Origin: an uncultured Propionibacteriaceae bacterium
GTDB lineage: Bacteria; Actinomycetota; Actinomycetes; Propionibacteriales; Propionibacteriaceae
DNA: 7,866 nt
Assembly (NCBI GenBank): GCA_936941515.1
Contig: CAKZJI010000278.1
Coordinates: 1-7,866, forward strand
Reading direction: 5' to 3'
The notes under the pieces are model-generated. The model was not told where the DNA came from and searched no databases. It worked only from the letters and a program-made list of their open reading frames with translations. Every line of letters begins with the position of its first letter. Positions within the stretch are counted from its first letter, which is position 1. Shown piece by piece: positions 1 to 6,214 of the stretch. The translations under genes and the position numbers were made by a program.

Positions 1-850
1 CGCTGAGCCGTTCCGCCGGCTCTTCAACCAGGGCTACATTCAGGCCTACGCCTACCGTGACTCCCGCGGCCAAGCCGTGCCAGCAGCAGAGGTGGAGGAT
101 CACGGGGAGGGGGACGCAACCACCTGGTCCTGGCATGGCCAGGCCGTGAGGCGTGAATACGGGAAGATGGGCAAGTCACTGAAGAACGTCGTCTCTCCCG
201 ATGAGATGCACCAGGCCTACGGCGCCGACACCTTCCGGCTGTACGAGATGGGCATGGGCCCGCTCGCGCAGTCGAAGCCGTGGGAGACCCGCGCTGTCGT
301 GGGATCGCAGCGGTTCCTGCAGCGCCTGTGGCGCAACGTCGTCGATGAGCAGACCGGTGAGCTGGTTGTCGACGACATCACCCCCGATGACGCCACGCTG
401 CGGGCCCTGCACAAGACCATCGACGCCGTCGGACATGACTACGAGGGCCTGTCGTTCAACACCGCCATCGCACGCCTGACCGAGTACAACACCGCCCTGA
501 CCAAACTCGATGTGGTTCCTCGTTCCGCGGTGGAGCCGCTGATCCTGATGGTCGCTCCCTTGGCCCCGCACATCGCGGAGGAGCTGTGGAGTCGTCTCGG
601 TCATGAAAGCTCCCTGGCGTATGAGCCGTTCCCCGTGGCGGACCCGGAGCTGGTGGTCGAGGACACCATCACCGCCGTTATACAGGTGCGCGGCAAGGTG
701 CGTGCCCAAGTGGAGGTGAAGACCTCGATCACTGAGGAGGAGCTGCGAGAGTTGGCCCTTACCCACCCGCGCATCATCAAGGAGATCCCGAACGGTGTCC
801 GGAAGGTGATCGTCCGGGCACCCAAGCTGGTGAACGTCGTTCCGGAGTGA
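1..850 (+). CDS. leuS: Leucyl-tRNA synthetase, C-terminal part (5' end outside window)
   Basis: Class I aminoacyl-tRNA synthetase that charges tRNA-Leu in the cytoplasm. The reading frame is open from base 2 and ends with TGA at 848-850, giving 282 visible residues of a family usually 800-970 long. Seen: the second catalytic signature as KMGKS at visible residues 55-59 (bases 164-178), followed by LKN and SPDE; a YGADTFRLYEM segment; a helical anticodon-binding domain at about residues 85-210 containing APLAPHIAEELW; and the small C-terminal domain at about 223-280 with VRGKVR. The KMGKS form and a short Trp-containing insert just before it fit actinobacterial LeuRS as I recall it. The GTG at 77 is an internal codon, since the homologous sequence (EPFRRLFNQGYIQA) continues upstream of it. 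The HIGH motif and editing domain lie outside the window. The gene converges on tetR, 3 bp away. Confidence 0.97.
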   Translation, partial: AEPFRRLFNQGYIQAYAYRDSRGQAVPAAEVEDHGEGDATTWSWHGQAVRREYGKMGKSLKNVVSPDEMHQAYGADTFRLYEMGMGPLAQSKPWETRAVVGSQRFLQRLWRNVVDEQTGELVVDDITPDDATLRALHKTIDAVGHDYEGLSFNTAIARLTEYNTALTKLDVVPRSAVEPLILMVAPLAPHIAEELWSRLGHESSLAYEPFPVADPELVVEDTITAVIQVRGKVRAQVEVKTSITEEELRELALTHPRIIKEIPNGVRKVIVRAPKLVNVVPE

Positions 851-853
851 GGT

Positions 854-1405
854 TCAGGCTGCTGGCCCGCCTGCGGTGACGCCGCGGACCAGCAGCTCCA
901 CCCCGTGGGAGAAATCCATTCTGGAGGCCTCCTCGTCGAAGTGGTCGAGAACCCCGAGGGCCGCAAGCTGGGCGCGGGTCTGCTCGGCCATGACGTGCCC
1001 CAGGACGAAGTGCAGGAAGGCGGCCATGGTTGCGGTCGGCTCAGGATGTCCCCGCTCCCCCAGCAAGGTCTTGGCCGTGGCCGTCACGTCGACGGCGCCC
1101 ATCCCCAGCGCAGTGGCGGAGGCCACCAGCTCGGCCCCATCCCGGTGGGCCAGCAGCGCATCGCGCAGACTGTGTGACCAGCGACGCAGCCACTCGCTCG
1201 TCCCGGGTACCTCTGGCGGGGTGATGGGGGCCAGGATCGCGTCGGCTATCCCGGACAGCAGCGACTGCTTGTTGGGCACGTGATAGTACAGGGCTCCGGC
1301 CTTGACCCCGAGCTCATCCGCAACCCGCCGCATCGTGAGGTCCCCCAGACCCCAGGCATCAAGGATCCGGAGCCCTGCGTCGACGATCCGCCCCCTGGTC
1401 AGCAC
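854..1405 (-). CDS. TetR-family transcriptional regulator, Tet-repressor-like C-domain
   Basis: Predicted DNA-binding repressor of 183 aa. The N-terminal helix-turn-helix covers about residues 4-50, with TMRRVADELGV and LYYHVPNK (HTH about 24-43). The ligand-binding domain resembles the C-domain of Tn10 TetR: HRDGA at 87-91, HFVLGH at 132-137 with EQ at 141-142, and a closing GVELLVRGV at 168-176. Aligned from memory, the tetracycline-magnesium ligands of TetR (His64, His100, Glu147) are not kept, so a different ligand is inferred. I chose GTG at 1405-1403 because it places the usual LTRxRI start at residues 2-7 and has GAGG 8 nt upstream; the frame stays open farther upstream but only through the P450 gene. 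It lies 10 nt after the P450 stop on the same strand, so it probably controls the P450 and itself. The target is unproven. Confidence 0.9.
   Translation of the reverse strand: MLTRGRIVDAGLRILDAWGLGDLTMRRVADELGVKAGALYYHVPNKQSLLSGIADAILAPITPPEVPGTSEWLRRWSHSLRDALLAHRDGAELVASATALGMGAVDVTATAKTLLGERGHPEPTATMAAFLHFVLGHVMAEQTRAQLAALGVLDHFDEEASRMDFSHGVELLVRGVTAGGPAA
858..896. terminator. Possible bidirectional hairpin at the leuS/tetR convergence
   Basis: An 8-bp perfect inverted repeat (GCTGCTGG at 858-865, CCAGCAGC at 889-896) encloses a smaller nested stem (GCGG 873-876, CCGC 882-885). It begins 8 nt after the leuS stop and lies within the last codons of tetR. Neither strand has a T-run after it, so it is not a classic intrinsic terminator. 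Because the two stop codons are only 3 bp apart, transcription from either side must end inside the opposite gene, and this is the best local structure for that. It could also be chance from GC-rich codons. Confidence 0.3.
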
Positions 1406-1412
1406 TGCAACG

Positions 1413-1420
1413 TCCTCACC
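1413..1420 (-). promoter_or_regulatory. Ribosome binding site of tetR, overlapping the P450 stop codon
   Basis: On the minus strand GGTGAGGA lies 8 nt before the GTG at 1405 and contains the P450 TGA stop (1418-1416). It supports the chosen tetR start over longer forms, and it suggests that ribosomes ending the P450 reach the tetR start directly. Confidence 0.6.
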
Positions 1421-2513
1421 GCAGGATGACAGGGCGGCTGGCCCAGCCGCCGAGGGGGTATTCGGCGCGGACCCCGGGGGGCTCCGCGGGAAGGTCAATG
1501 GAGGAGACGGAGGGCAGCAGCTCCTGAAGGAGGACGCGAAGCTCCAGCGTCGCCAGCCCGCGCCCCGGGCAGACATGCGGACCCCACCCGTAGACGATGT
1601 TGTCGGGGGCGTTTGCCTCAGGTTGGAAGGCGTCGGGGTCAGCGAAGACCCGCGGGTCCCGGTTGGCGCTGGTCCAGTCCACGACGATCCGCTGACCGGC
1701 CCCGATGTCCTCACCGGCCAGCGTCGTCTCGCGGGTGGTGATCCGCCGGTTGGACACGAAGGGATCATCGATGCGCAGCAGCTCATCAATGGCCCTGTCC
1801 AGAGCCTCGACATCACCGATCCGGTCACGCAGCTGCCTCTCCAGCCCGGGTGATGCCGCCAGCTGATGCATGATCACCCCGACGCACAGCGCCAGGGATC
1901 CGAGGTCGCCGCCGGTCCAGTTGCGCAGGATCGAGACCAGCTCGGCATGCTCCAGGCTCCGCCCCCGTACCCGCTGCCGCAGCAGACGGTCGGTGACATC
2001 CCGGGCAGGCTCGTCCAGGCGCTCCATCCGCGGACCGATGACCCGGGCGATGATCTCGTCGAAGTGCTCGGCGACGGCGCGGGTGCGTTCGAGTTCGCCG
2101 GAGCGGGTTGCGGCGGCATTGTCGGCGACCCAACCGACGAGCTCCTCCTCCAGTCCGGGATCCCAGCCCAGCCAGACGAGCATCGCCTGCACGGCGTAAC
2201 GGGTTCCCAGGCCGCTGACCACATCGATCACCTCGCCCCGGGGAAGCCCTGCCACGAGTCGTTGGGCCACCTCCCTGAGCCGAGGCTCCAACGCCGCGAG
2301 CTCATCGCCCGTGAAAAACCTGTCGATGAGGGTCCGGAACATCGCATGCTCTGAGCCGTCCAGGCCATTGGGCACCTGCAGGAACCGAGAGACCCGGCTG
2401 GAGAAGGTGGCGGCATCGGTGACGACGCCAACCACCTCAGGGTGGCCGACCACTCTCAGCTGTCCCTGCTCATGCCGGAGTGGACAGACCTCACCGGGCC
2501 CAGATGTGGCCAC
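1416..2513 (-). CDS. Cytochrome P450 with atypical I-helix
   Basis: Heme-thiolate enzyme of 365 aa, soluble (no membrane segment seen), at the short end of bacterial P450s (about 370-420). Seen: helix-C HxxxR at 56-60 (HAMFR); I-helix about 198-222; the K-helix ExxR at 244-247 (ELLR); ANRD at 283-286; and the heme-binding loop YGWGPHVCPGRGLA at 308-321, with Cys315 as the iron ligand and Tyr for the usual Phe at 308. The I-helix reads TGGDLGS where most monooxygenases have (A/G)Gx(D/E)T, so the acid-alcohol pair used in O2 activation is absent. That leaves monooxygenation by another proton route, peroxygenase-like use of H2O2, or another reaction open. The start is GTG at 2513-2511; no in-frame ATG, GTG or TTG lies between it and the pheT stop. 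The gene follows pheT by 23 nt and precedes tetR. No ferredoxin or reductase is nearby. Substrate unknown; I cannot assign a CYP family. Confidence 0.93.
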   Translation of the reverse strand: MATSGPGEVCPLRHEQGQLRVVGHPEVVGVVTDAATFSSRVSRFLQVPNGLDGSEHAMFRTLIDRFFTGDELAALEPRLREVAQRLVAGLPRGEVIDVVSGLGTRYAVQAMLVWLGWDPGLEEELVGWVADNAAATRSGELERTRAVAEHFDEIIARVIGPRMERLDEPARDVTDRLLRQRVRGRSLEHAELVSILRNWTGGDLGSLALCVGVIMHQLAASPGLERQLRDRIGDVEALDRAIDELLRIDDPFVSNRRITTRETTLAGEDIGAGQRIVVDWTSANRDPRVFADPDAFQPEANAPDNIVYGWGPHVCPGRGLATLELRVLLQELLPSVSSIDLPAEPPGVRAEYPLGGWASRPVILR

Positions 2514-2517
2514 CTTT

Positions 2518-2523
2518 CCTCCT
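2518..2523 (-). promoter_or_regulatory. Ribosome binding site of the P450, short spacing
   Basis: A perfect AGGAGG on the minus strand is separated from the GTG start at 2513 by only 4 nt (AAAG), slightly closer than usual. It lies in the 23-nt gap after pheT. The gap has no recognisable -10 or -35 element, so the P450 is probably read from the pheST transcript or from a promoter inside pheT. Confidence 0.6.
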
Positions 2524-2536
2524 CTGTCTGCGGATG

Positions 2537-5032
2537 TCAGGTTCGCTGCTGGGCGTTGAATCGCCTGACCGCGACCTCGACCGCCGAGTCGCGTGCCGCC
2601 CCGGCCTCAGCGTCGGTCAGGGTGCGTTCCGCGCGGAACCGCAGTGCGAAGGCCAGGGACTTCCTGCCCTCCGGCACCTGGTCACCATGGTAGATGTCAA
2701 ACAGGCTGACACTCTCCAGGAGTTCCCCCGCGCCCTCGGCGAGGGCCTGACGAACCGCCTCCGCCGGGGTGTTCTCATCGACGATCAACGCGACGTCCTC
2801 CTTGGCCAGGGGGAAGCCAGACAGCAGGCCGATGCGCGGCTCCCCCGGTGGCGTCTCCAGGAGCCTACCCAGATCGAGCTCAACGGCGCAGGTCCTGGCG
2901 GGCAGTCCGAAGGCCCTGATCACCTCGGGATGCAGCTCACCGACATGGCCGATCGTCTCGCCGTCGAGCAGCAGCGCGGCGCAGCGCCCCGGATGCCATG
3001 GGGGCAGCTGCGCCTCGCTGCGCTCCAGCAGATGACCGGTGGCCTGCCCAACCGCCTCCGCAAGCGCGACAACGTGCCGCCAGTCAGCCGCCACCGCAGG
3101 ACCGTCCCATCCCTGGGGGTGCCAGGCACCCGTCACGATCCCAGCCAGCAGCTCGGGCTGCGCGGGCAGGGCCTTCTCCAGCGCCATGAGCTCCTCATCG
3201 GTGGGACGTTGCCCGACCCCTGGGCGGGGCGCGGCGGGCTGACCGCCGTCGCGATAGACCAGGCCGCGTTCGAACAGCGCCAAGTCGTCCAGGGAACGTG
3301 AGGTGTTCTTCGTCACAGCCGCGAACAGCCCGGGAAGCAGGCTCGTTCGCAGATATGGGCTGGTCTCGGCCAGTGGATTGGCCAGGCGAACCGCGCAGCG
3401 ACGGGGGTCCTCGGGGGCCAGGTCCTGCCGATCCAGGTCGGCGTCGGACATGAACGGCAGGCTCAGGATCTCCGTGAAACCCGCCGCGGCTGCGGCGCGC
3501 AGCGCGGCACGCCGGGCCCGCTGGGCGTGAGTCAACCCACGTCCCGGCGGGGCCGCCGGCAGGCGACGCCCGATTCGGTGGTAGCCGATCTTGCGTCCCA
3601 CCTCCTCGACCACGTCGTAGGAGTCTCTCAGGTCTGGTCGCCACGTCGGGGGCTCGACGGAGAGGGAGTCGCCCAGCGCGGTGACCCGGCATCCCCCGGC
3701 TTCCAGGATCCGCAGGGTCTCGTCCTGCTCCACCTCAGCTCCCAGGACGGATGGCACCAGGCCTGCTCTCAGATCAATGCGTCGTGGCGCAGATCTCGTT
3801 CCGACCACCGTAATCTCCGGGATGATCCGGCCGCCGCCGTGCTCGACGAGCAGCTCCGCAGCGCGGCGAGCAGCCGCGTAGGCGAGTGCGGGGTCGACGG
3901 TGCGCTCGAAGCGCTTGGAGGCCTCCGAGGGCAGACCATGGCGTCGGAAGGAGCGAGAGACGCTGGCTGGGTCGAAGGCGGCCGCCTCCAGCACGATCGC
4001 CGAGGTGGTCGCGGAGACCTCGGTGCTCTCACCACCCATCACCCCCGCCAGGCCAATCGGTCCTGAGTCGTCGGTGATCAGCAGGTCATCGGCCACCAAC
4101 CTGCGGGTCACCCCATCGAGGGTGACCAGCTGCTCGCCGTCAGCTGCACGCCGGACGCGGATGGCTCCGGTGAGCTTCGCGGCGTCGTAGGCATGGAGCG
4201 GCTGCCCGGATTCCAGCATCACATAGTTGGTGACACCCACCGGGAGCGAGATGCAGCGAACGCCGCTGGCGCGCAGCCGGTCCGCCATGAATTTCGGAGT
4301 GGGGGCCGCCGGGTCGAATCCCTCAATCATCAGGGCCACGAATGTGTGGCAGCGCTCGGACTCCAGGACGACGGGGTAACCATCGTCCACGGGAGCCGGC
4401 AGCGGCACATCGTAGGGGTCGACGAACGGCACGGACGAGACAGTGGCGATCTCGCGGGCCAAGCCGCGCATGGACAGCCCATGGCTGAGGTCCGGGGTCA
4501 CATCGATGTCGAGCACCTCGTCGCTGCTCCACAGGACCGAGAGCGCGTCATCCCCGGGCAGCAGCCCGGAGCCCTCGGGCAGGACCATGATCCCGGAGTG
4601 ATCGTCGCCCAGCCCCAACTCGTCCTCGGCGCAGATCATGCCGTCGGAGACATGGCCATAGGTCTTGCGGGCCGCGATGCGGAAGTCACCTGGCAGGACG
4701 GCACCGGGCAGCGCAACCACCACCAGGTCACCCTCCGCGAAGTTGTGGGCTCCGCAGACGATGCCCCGGGAGGCCGGGTGCTCATCGTCTGCGGGATCGT
4801 TGTGGGCACCCACGTCGACGCGGCAGTAGCGGATGGTCTTGCCGTTCTTCTGGGGCTCGGCGACGAAGCTCAGCACACGGCCGATCACCAGCGGTCCGGT
4901 CACACCGGGGCCGGTTGAGTCAATGTGCTCAACGGTCAAACCCAGCGCGGTGAACGCCTCAGCCACGGCCTTGGTGTCCATGCCCTCGGGCAGATTCACC
5001 AGCTCACGAAGCCAGGTGATCGGGGCCTTCAT
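2537..5032 (-). CDS. pheT: Phenylalanyl-tRNA synthetase beta subunit
   Basis: Large subunit of the alpha2-beta2 enzyme that charges tRNA-Phe; it binds tRNA and hydrolyses mischarged Tyr-tRNA-Phe. At 831 aa it is the full family length. Domains in order: N-terminal segment with WLRELV (7-12); EMAP/OB-type tRNA-binding domain about 40-155, with CGAHNF at 93-98; B3/B4 editing domain about 215-375, with TNYVMLE (268-274), QPLHA (277-281), GVMGGEST (330-337) and LPSEASKRFERTVDP (367-381); B5 domain about 412-487, ending WRPDLRDSYDVVEEVGR; catalytic-like core about 500-725; and C-terminal FDX-ACB anticodon-binding domain about 737-830, starting GFPLAKEDVA. His280 and Glu335 match the editing-site positions known in E. 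coli, as far as I recall. Two local departures from consensus: PVGVTNY where VDVTNY is usual, and PDLSHGLS where a form of NRxDCLS is usual. The ATG overlaps the pheS stop as ATGA, a sign of translational coupling. Confidence 0.98.
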   Translation of the reverse strand: MKAPITWLRELVNLPEGMDTKAVAEAFTALGLTVEHIDSTGPGVTGPLVIGRVLSFVAEPQKNGKTIRYCRVDVGAHNDPADDEHPASRGIVCGAHNFAEGDLVVVALPGAVLPGDFRIAARKTYGHVSDGMICAEDELGLGDDHSGIMVLPEGSGLLPGDDALSVLWSSDEVLDIDVTPDLSHGLSMRGLAREIATVSSVPFVDPYDVPLPAPVDDGYPVVLESERCHTFVALMIEGFDPAAPTPKFMADRLRASGVRCISLPVGVTNYVMLESGQPLHAYDAAKLTGAIRVRRAADGEQLVTLDGVTRRLVADDLLITDDSGPIGLAGVMGGESTEVSATTSAIVLEAAAFDPASVSRSFRRHGLPSEASKRFERTVDPALAYAAARRAAELLVEHGGGRIIPEITVVGTRSAPRRIDLRAGLVPSVLGAEVEQDETLRILEAGGCRVTALGDSLSVEPPTWRPDLRDSYDVVEEVGRKIGYHRIGRRLPAAPPGRGLTHAQRARRAALRAAAAAGFTEILSLPFMSDADLDRQDLAPEDPRRCAVRLANPLAETSPYLRTSLLPGLFAAVTKNTSRSLDDLALFERGLVYRDGGQPAAPRPGVGQRPTDEELMALEKALPAQPELLAGIVTGAWHPQGWDGPAVAADWRHVVALAEAVGQATGHLLERSEAQLPPWHPGRCAALLLDGETIGHVGELHPEVIRAFGLPARTCAVELDLGRLLETPPGEPRIGLLSGFPLAKEDVALIVDENTPAEAVRQALAEGAGELLESVSLFDIYHGDQVPEGRKSLAFALRFRAERTLTDAEAGAARDSAVEVAVRRFNAQQRT
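2570..2593. promoter_or_regulatory. Imperfect 24-bp palindrome in the pheT 3' end, possible operator or hairpin
   Basis: CGCGAC (2570-2575) and GTCGCG (2588-2593) are perfect inverted repeats. Inside them TCG (2577-2579) pairs with CGA (2585-2587), giving nine pairs with one bulged base and a 5-nt loop. It lies 57 bp upstream of the P450 start, a plausible distance for a TetR-type operator or an RNA hairpin. However, it is made of ordinary GC-ending codons (Asp-Ser-Ala-Val-Glu-Val-Ala) and I see no promoter elements near it, so chance is a real alternative. Confidence 0.22.
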
Positions 5033-6138
5033 CGCACACCTCCGAGAGCGGAACGGGAGAAACGGACGTCGCCCTCGACGAAATCACGCAGGTCGGGGGC
5101 ACCGGTGCGGAACATCACAGTGCGGTCCACGCCGACCCCGAACGCGAAGCCGGAGTAGACCTCCGGATCAATGCCGCACGCAGTGAGCACCCGGGGGTTG
5201 ACCACACCGCAGCCGCACCACTCGATCCACCCCTCGGAACGGCAGGTGCGGCAGGGCCGCTCCGGGTTGCCGACGGATTCCCCGTGGCACACGAAGCATT
5301 GAAGGTCCACCTCCGCGGAGGGCTCGGTGAACGGGAAATAGTGGGGCCGCATCCGGATGGTGACGTCACCGAACATGGCGCGGGCGAAGTGGTCAAGCGT
5401 GCCCCGCAGGTCCGCCATGGAGATGCCCCTGTCCACCACAAGCCCCTCTAACTGATGGAAGACGGGCAGGTGTGTGGCGTCGTACTCGTCTGCTCGGAAC
5501 ACCTTGCCCGGGCTCACCACATACAGCGGCACGTCACGTTCCAGCAGGGCACGGATCTGGACGGGCGAGGTCTGGGTGCGCAGCAGTTTGCCCGCGGAGA
5601 CCGGTTCCACCCAGAGGGTGTCCTGCTCGCCACGGGCGGGGTGGTCGACGCCCAGGTTAAGGGCATCGAAGTTGTACCACTCGGCCTCCAGCTCAGGCCC
5701 CTCCGCGACCTCCCAGCCCATCGCGACGAAGATGTCGCACATCTCATCTATCAGGGAGGTGATGGGGTGCAGCGCGCCCTGCGGGGCAGAAACCACGGGG
5801 AGGGTCATGTCGACTCTCTCATCCGCCAGAGCTCTGGTCAGCTCCTCGGCTGCCAGTTCCTGCTGCCGCTCCGCCAAGGCCTGGTTGACCTGGCCGCGGG
5901 CCCTGCCGATGCGCGCTCCTGCCTCTTTGCGGTCTGCGGGCGGCAGGGCGCCGATGCCGCGGTTGGCCTGAGCCAGCGGTGACCGGTCGCCGGCATGGTC
6001 AAGGCGCACCTGCTTTAGTTCAGCAGTCGATGCGGCGGACGCGATGGCCGTGAGCGCTTCGGCCACATGACCCTCCACCGTCGCGGCGTCGAGGACCATG
6101 GCCTGTTGTGAATCGAGGTTGTCTTTCGGGCCGGACAT
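5029..6138 (-). CDS. pheS: Phenylalanyl-tRNA synthetase alpha subunit, Cys-rich variant
   Basis: Catalytic subunit of PheRS, a class II synthetase that activates phenylalanine and loads it onto tRNA-Phe. It has 369 aa, slightly long for the family (about 330-360). Seen: N-terminal coiled-coil-like helices for tRNA binding about 16-108; motif 1 region from HPI (124-126); motif 2 around FRADEYDATHLPVFHQLEG (214-232); and motif 3 GFAFGVGVDR at 330-339 with Arg339. Between motifs 2 and 3 is a Cys-rich insert: C281-x2-C284-x11-C296-x2-C299, then WIEWCGCG at 304-311, so six Cys within 30 residues. The first four look like a zinc knuckle. I recall a similar pair of Cys pairs in Bacillus PheS, while E. 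coli and many actinobacterial forms lack it. The start is ATG at 6138 with GGGGAG 3 nt upstream; Met14 is a possible alternative with a weaker site. Confidence 0.98.
   Translation of the reverse strand: MSGPKDNLDSQQAMVLDAATVEGHVAEALTAIASAASTAELKQVRLDHAGDRSPLAQANRGIGALPPADRKEAGARIGRARGQVNQALAERQQELAAEELTRALADERVDMTLPVVSAPQGALHPITSLIDEMCDIFVAMGWEVAEGPELEAEWYNFDALNLGVDHPARGEQDTLWVEPVSAGKLLRTQTSPVQIRALLERDVPLYVVSPGKVFRADEYDATHLPVFHQLEGLVVDRGISMADLRGTLDHFARAMFGDVTIRMRPHYFPFTEPSAEVDLQCFVCHGESVGNPERPCRTCRSEGWIEWCGCGVVNPRVLTACGIDPEVYSGFAFGVGVDRTVMFRTGAPDLRDFVEGDVRFSRSALGGVR
5038..5043 (-). promoter_or_regulatory. Ribosome binding site of pheT inside the pheS 3' end
   Basis: GGAGGT on the minus strand lies within the last pheS codons (Gly-Gly-Val-Arg), with 6 nt between GGAGG and the pheT ATG. 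With the 4-nt ATGA overlap at 5029-5032 it should keep the two subunits in equal supply, as their joint complex needs. Confidence 0.7.
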
Positions 6139-6214
6139 GTTCTCCCCTGGTCGGATCTCAACCGCTGAGTGTAGTGATGCCCGCCGGATGCGGCCAGGCG
6201 GGTCTGGAAGGACT
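6139..6214 (-). other. 76-bp gap upstream of pheS with a weak hairpin
   Basis: This is the longest non-coding gap in the gene run and the likeliest place for a separate pheST promoter. On the minus strand TACACT (6172-6167) could serve as a -10, but no good -35 sits at the right distance. A 6-bp inverted repeat (CCCGCC 6180-6185, GGCGGG 6197-6202) with an 11-nt loop lies just upstream and has no T-run after it. I find no leader peptide rich in Phe codons and no room for a T-box, so the known attenuation types for pheST are not supported. Confidence 0.3.

Noticed and set aside
77..79. GTG as the start of leuS
   Set aside because: Clear leuS homology continues upstream to the window edge; it is an internal valine codon.
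176..766. 196-codon open frame on the minus strand under leuS
   Set aside because: It is antisense to a well-conserved leuS; the protein shows no family pattern and the opening is expected from GC-rich codons.
1406..1828. A longer form of the TetR protein starting inside the P450 gene
   Set aside because: The extra 141 residues are an out-of-frame reading of the P450 and look like low-complexity Pro/Ser/Arg noise; family homology begins at the GTG at 1405.
1866..2354. 162-codon plus-strand frame over the P450
   Set aside because: Antisense to conserved P450 motifs; no domain seen.
1416..2513. P450-tetR pair as a recently acquired island
   Set aside because: Codon use and GC content look like the flanking core genes and no mobility gene or flanking repeat is present; old acquisition cannot be excluded.
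2480..3301. 273-codon open frame on the plus strand over the pheT 3' end
   Set aside because: The antisense frame of pheT; low-complexity Arg/Gln-rich product with no motif and no ribosome binding site of note.
4193..4918. 241-codon open frame on the plus strand over the pheT 5' end
   Set aside because: Also an antisense shadow; His/Gly/Val-rich with no recognisable domain, whereas pheT is certain.
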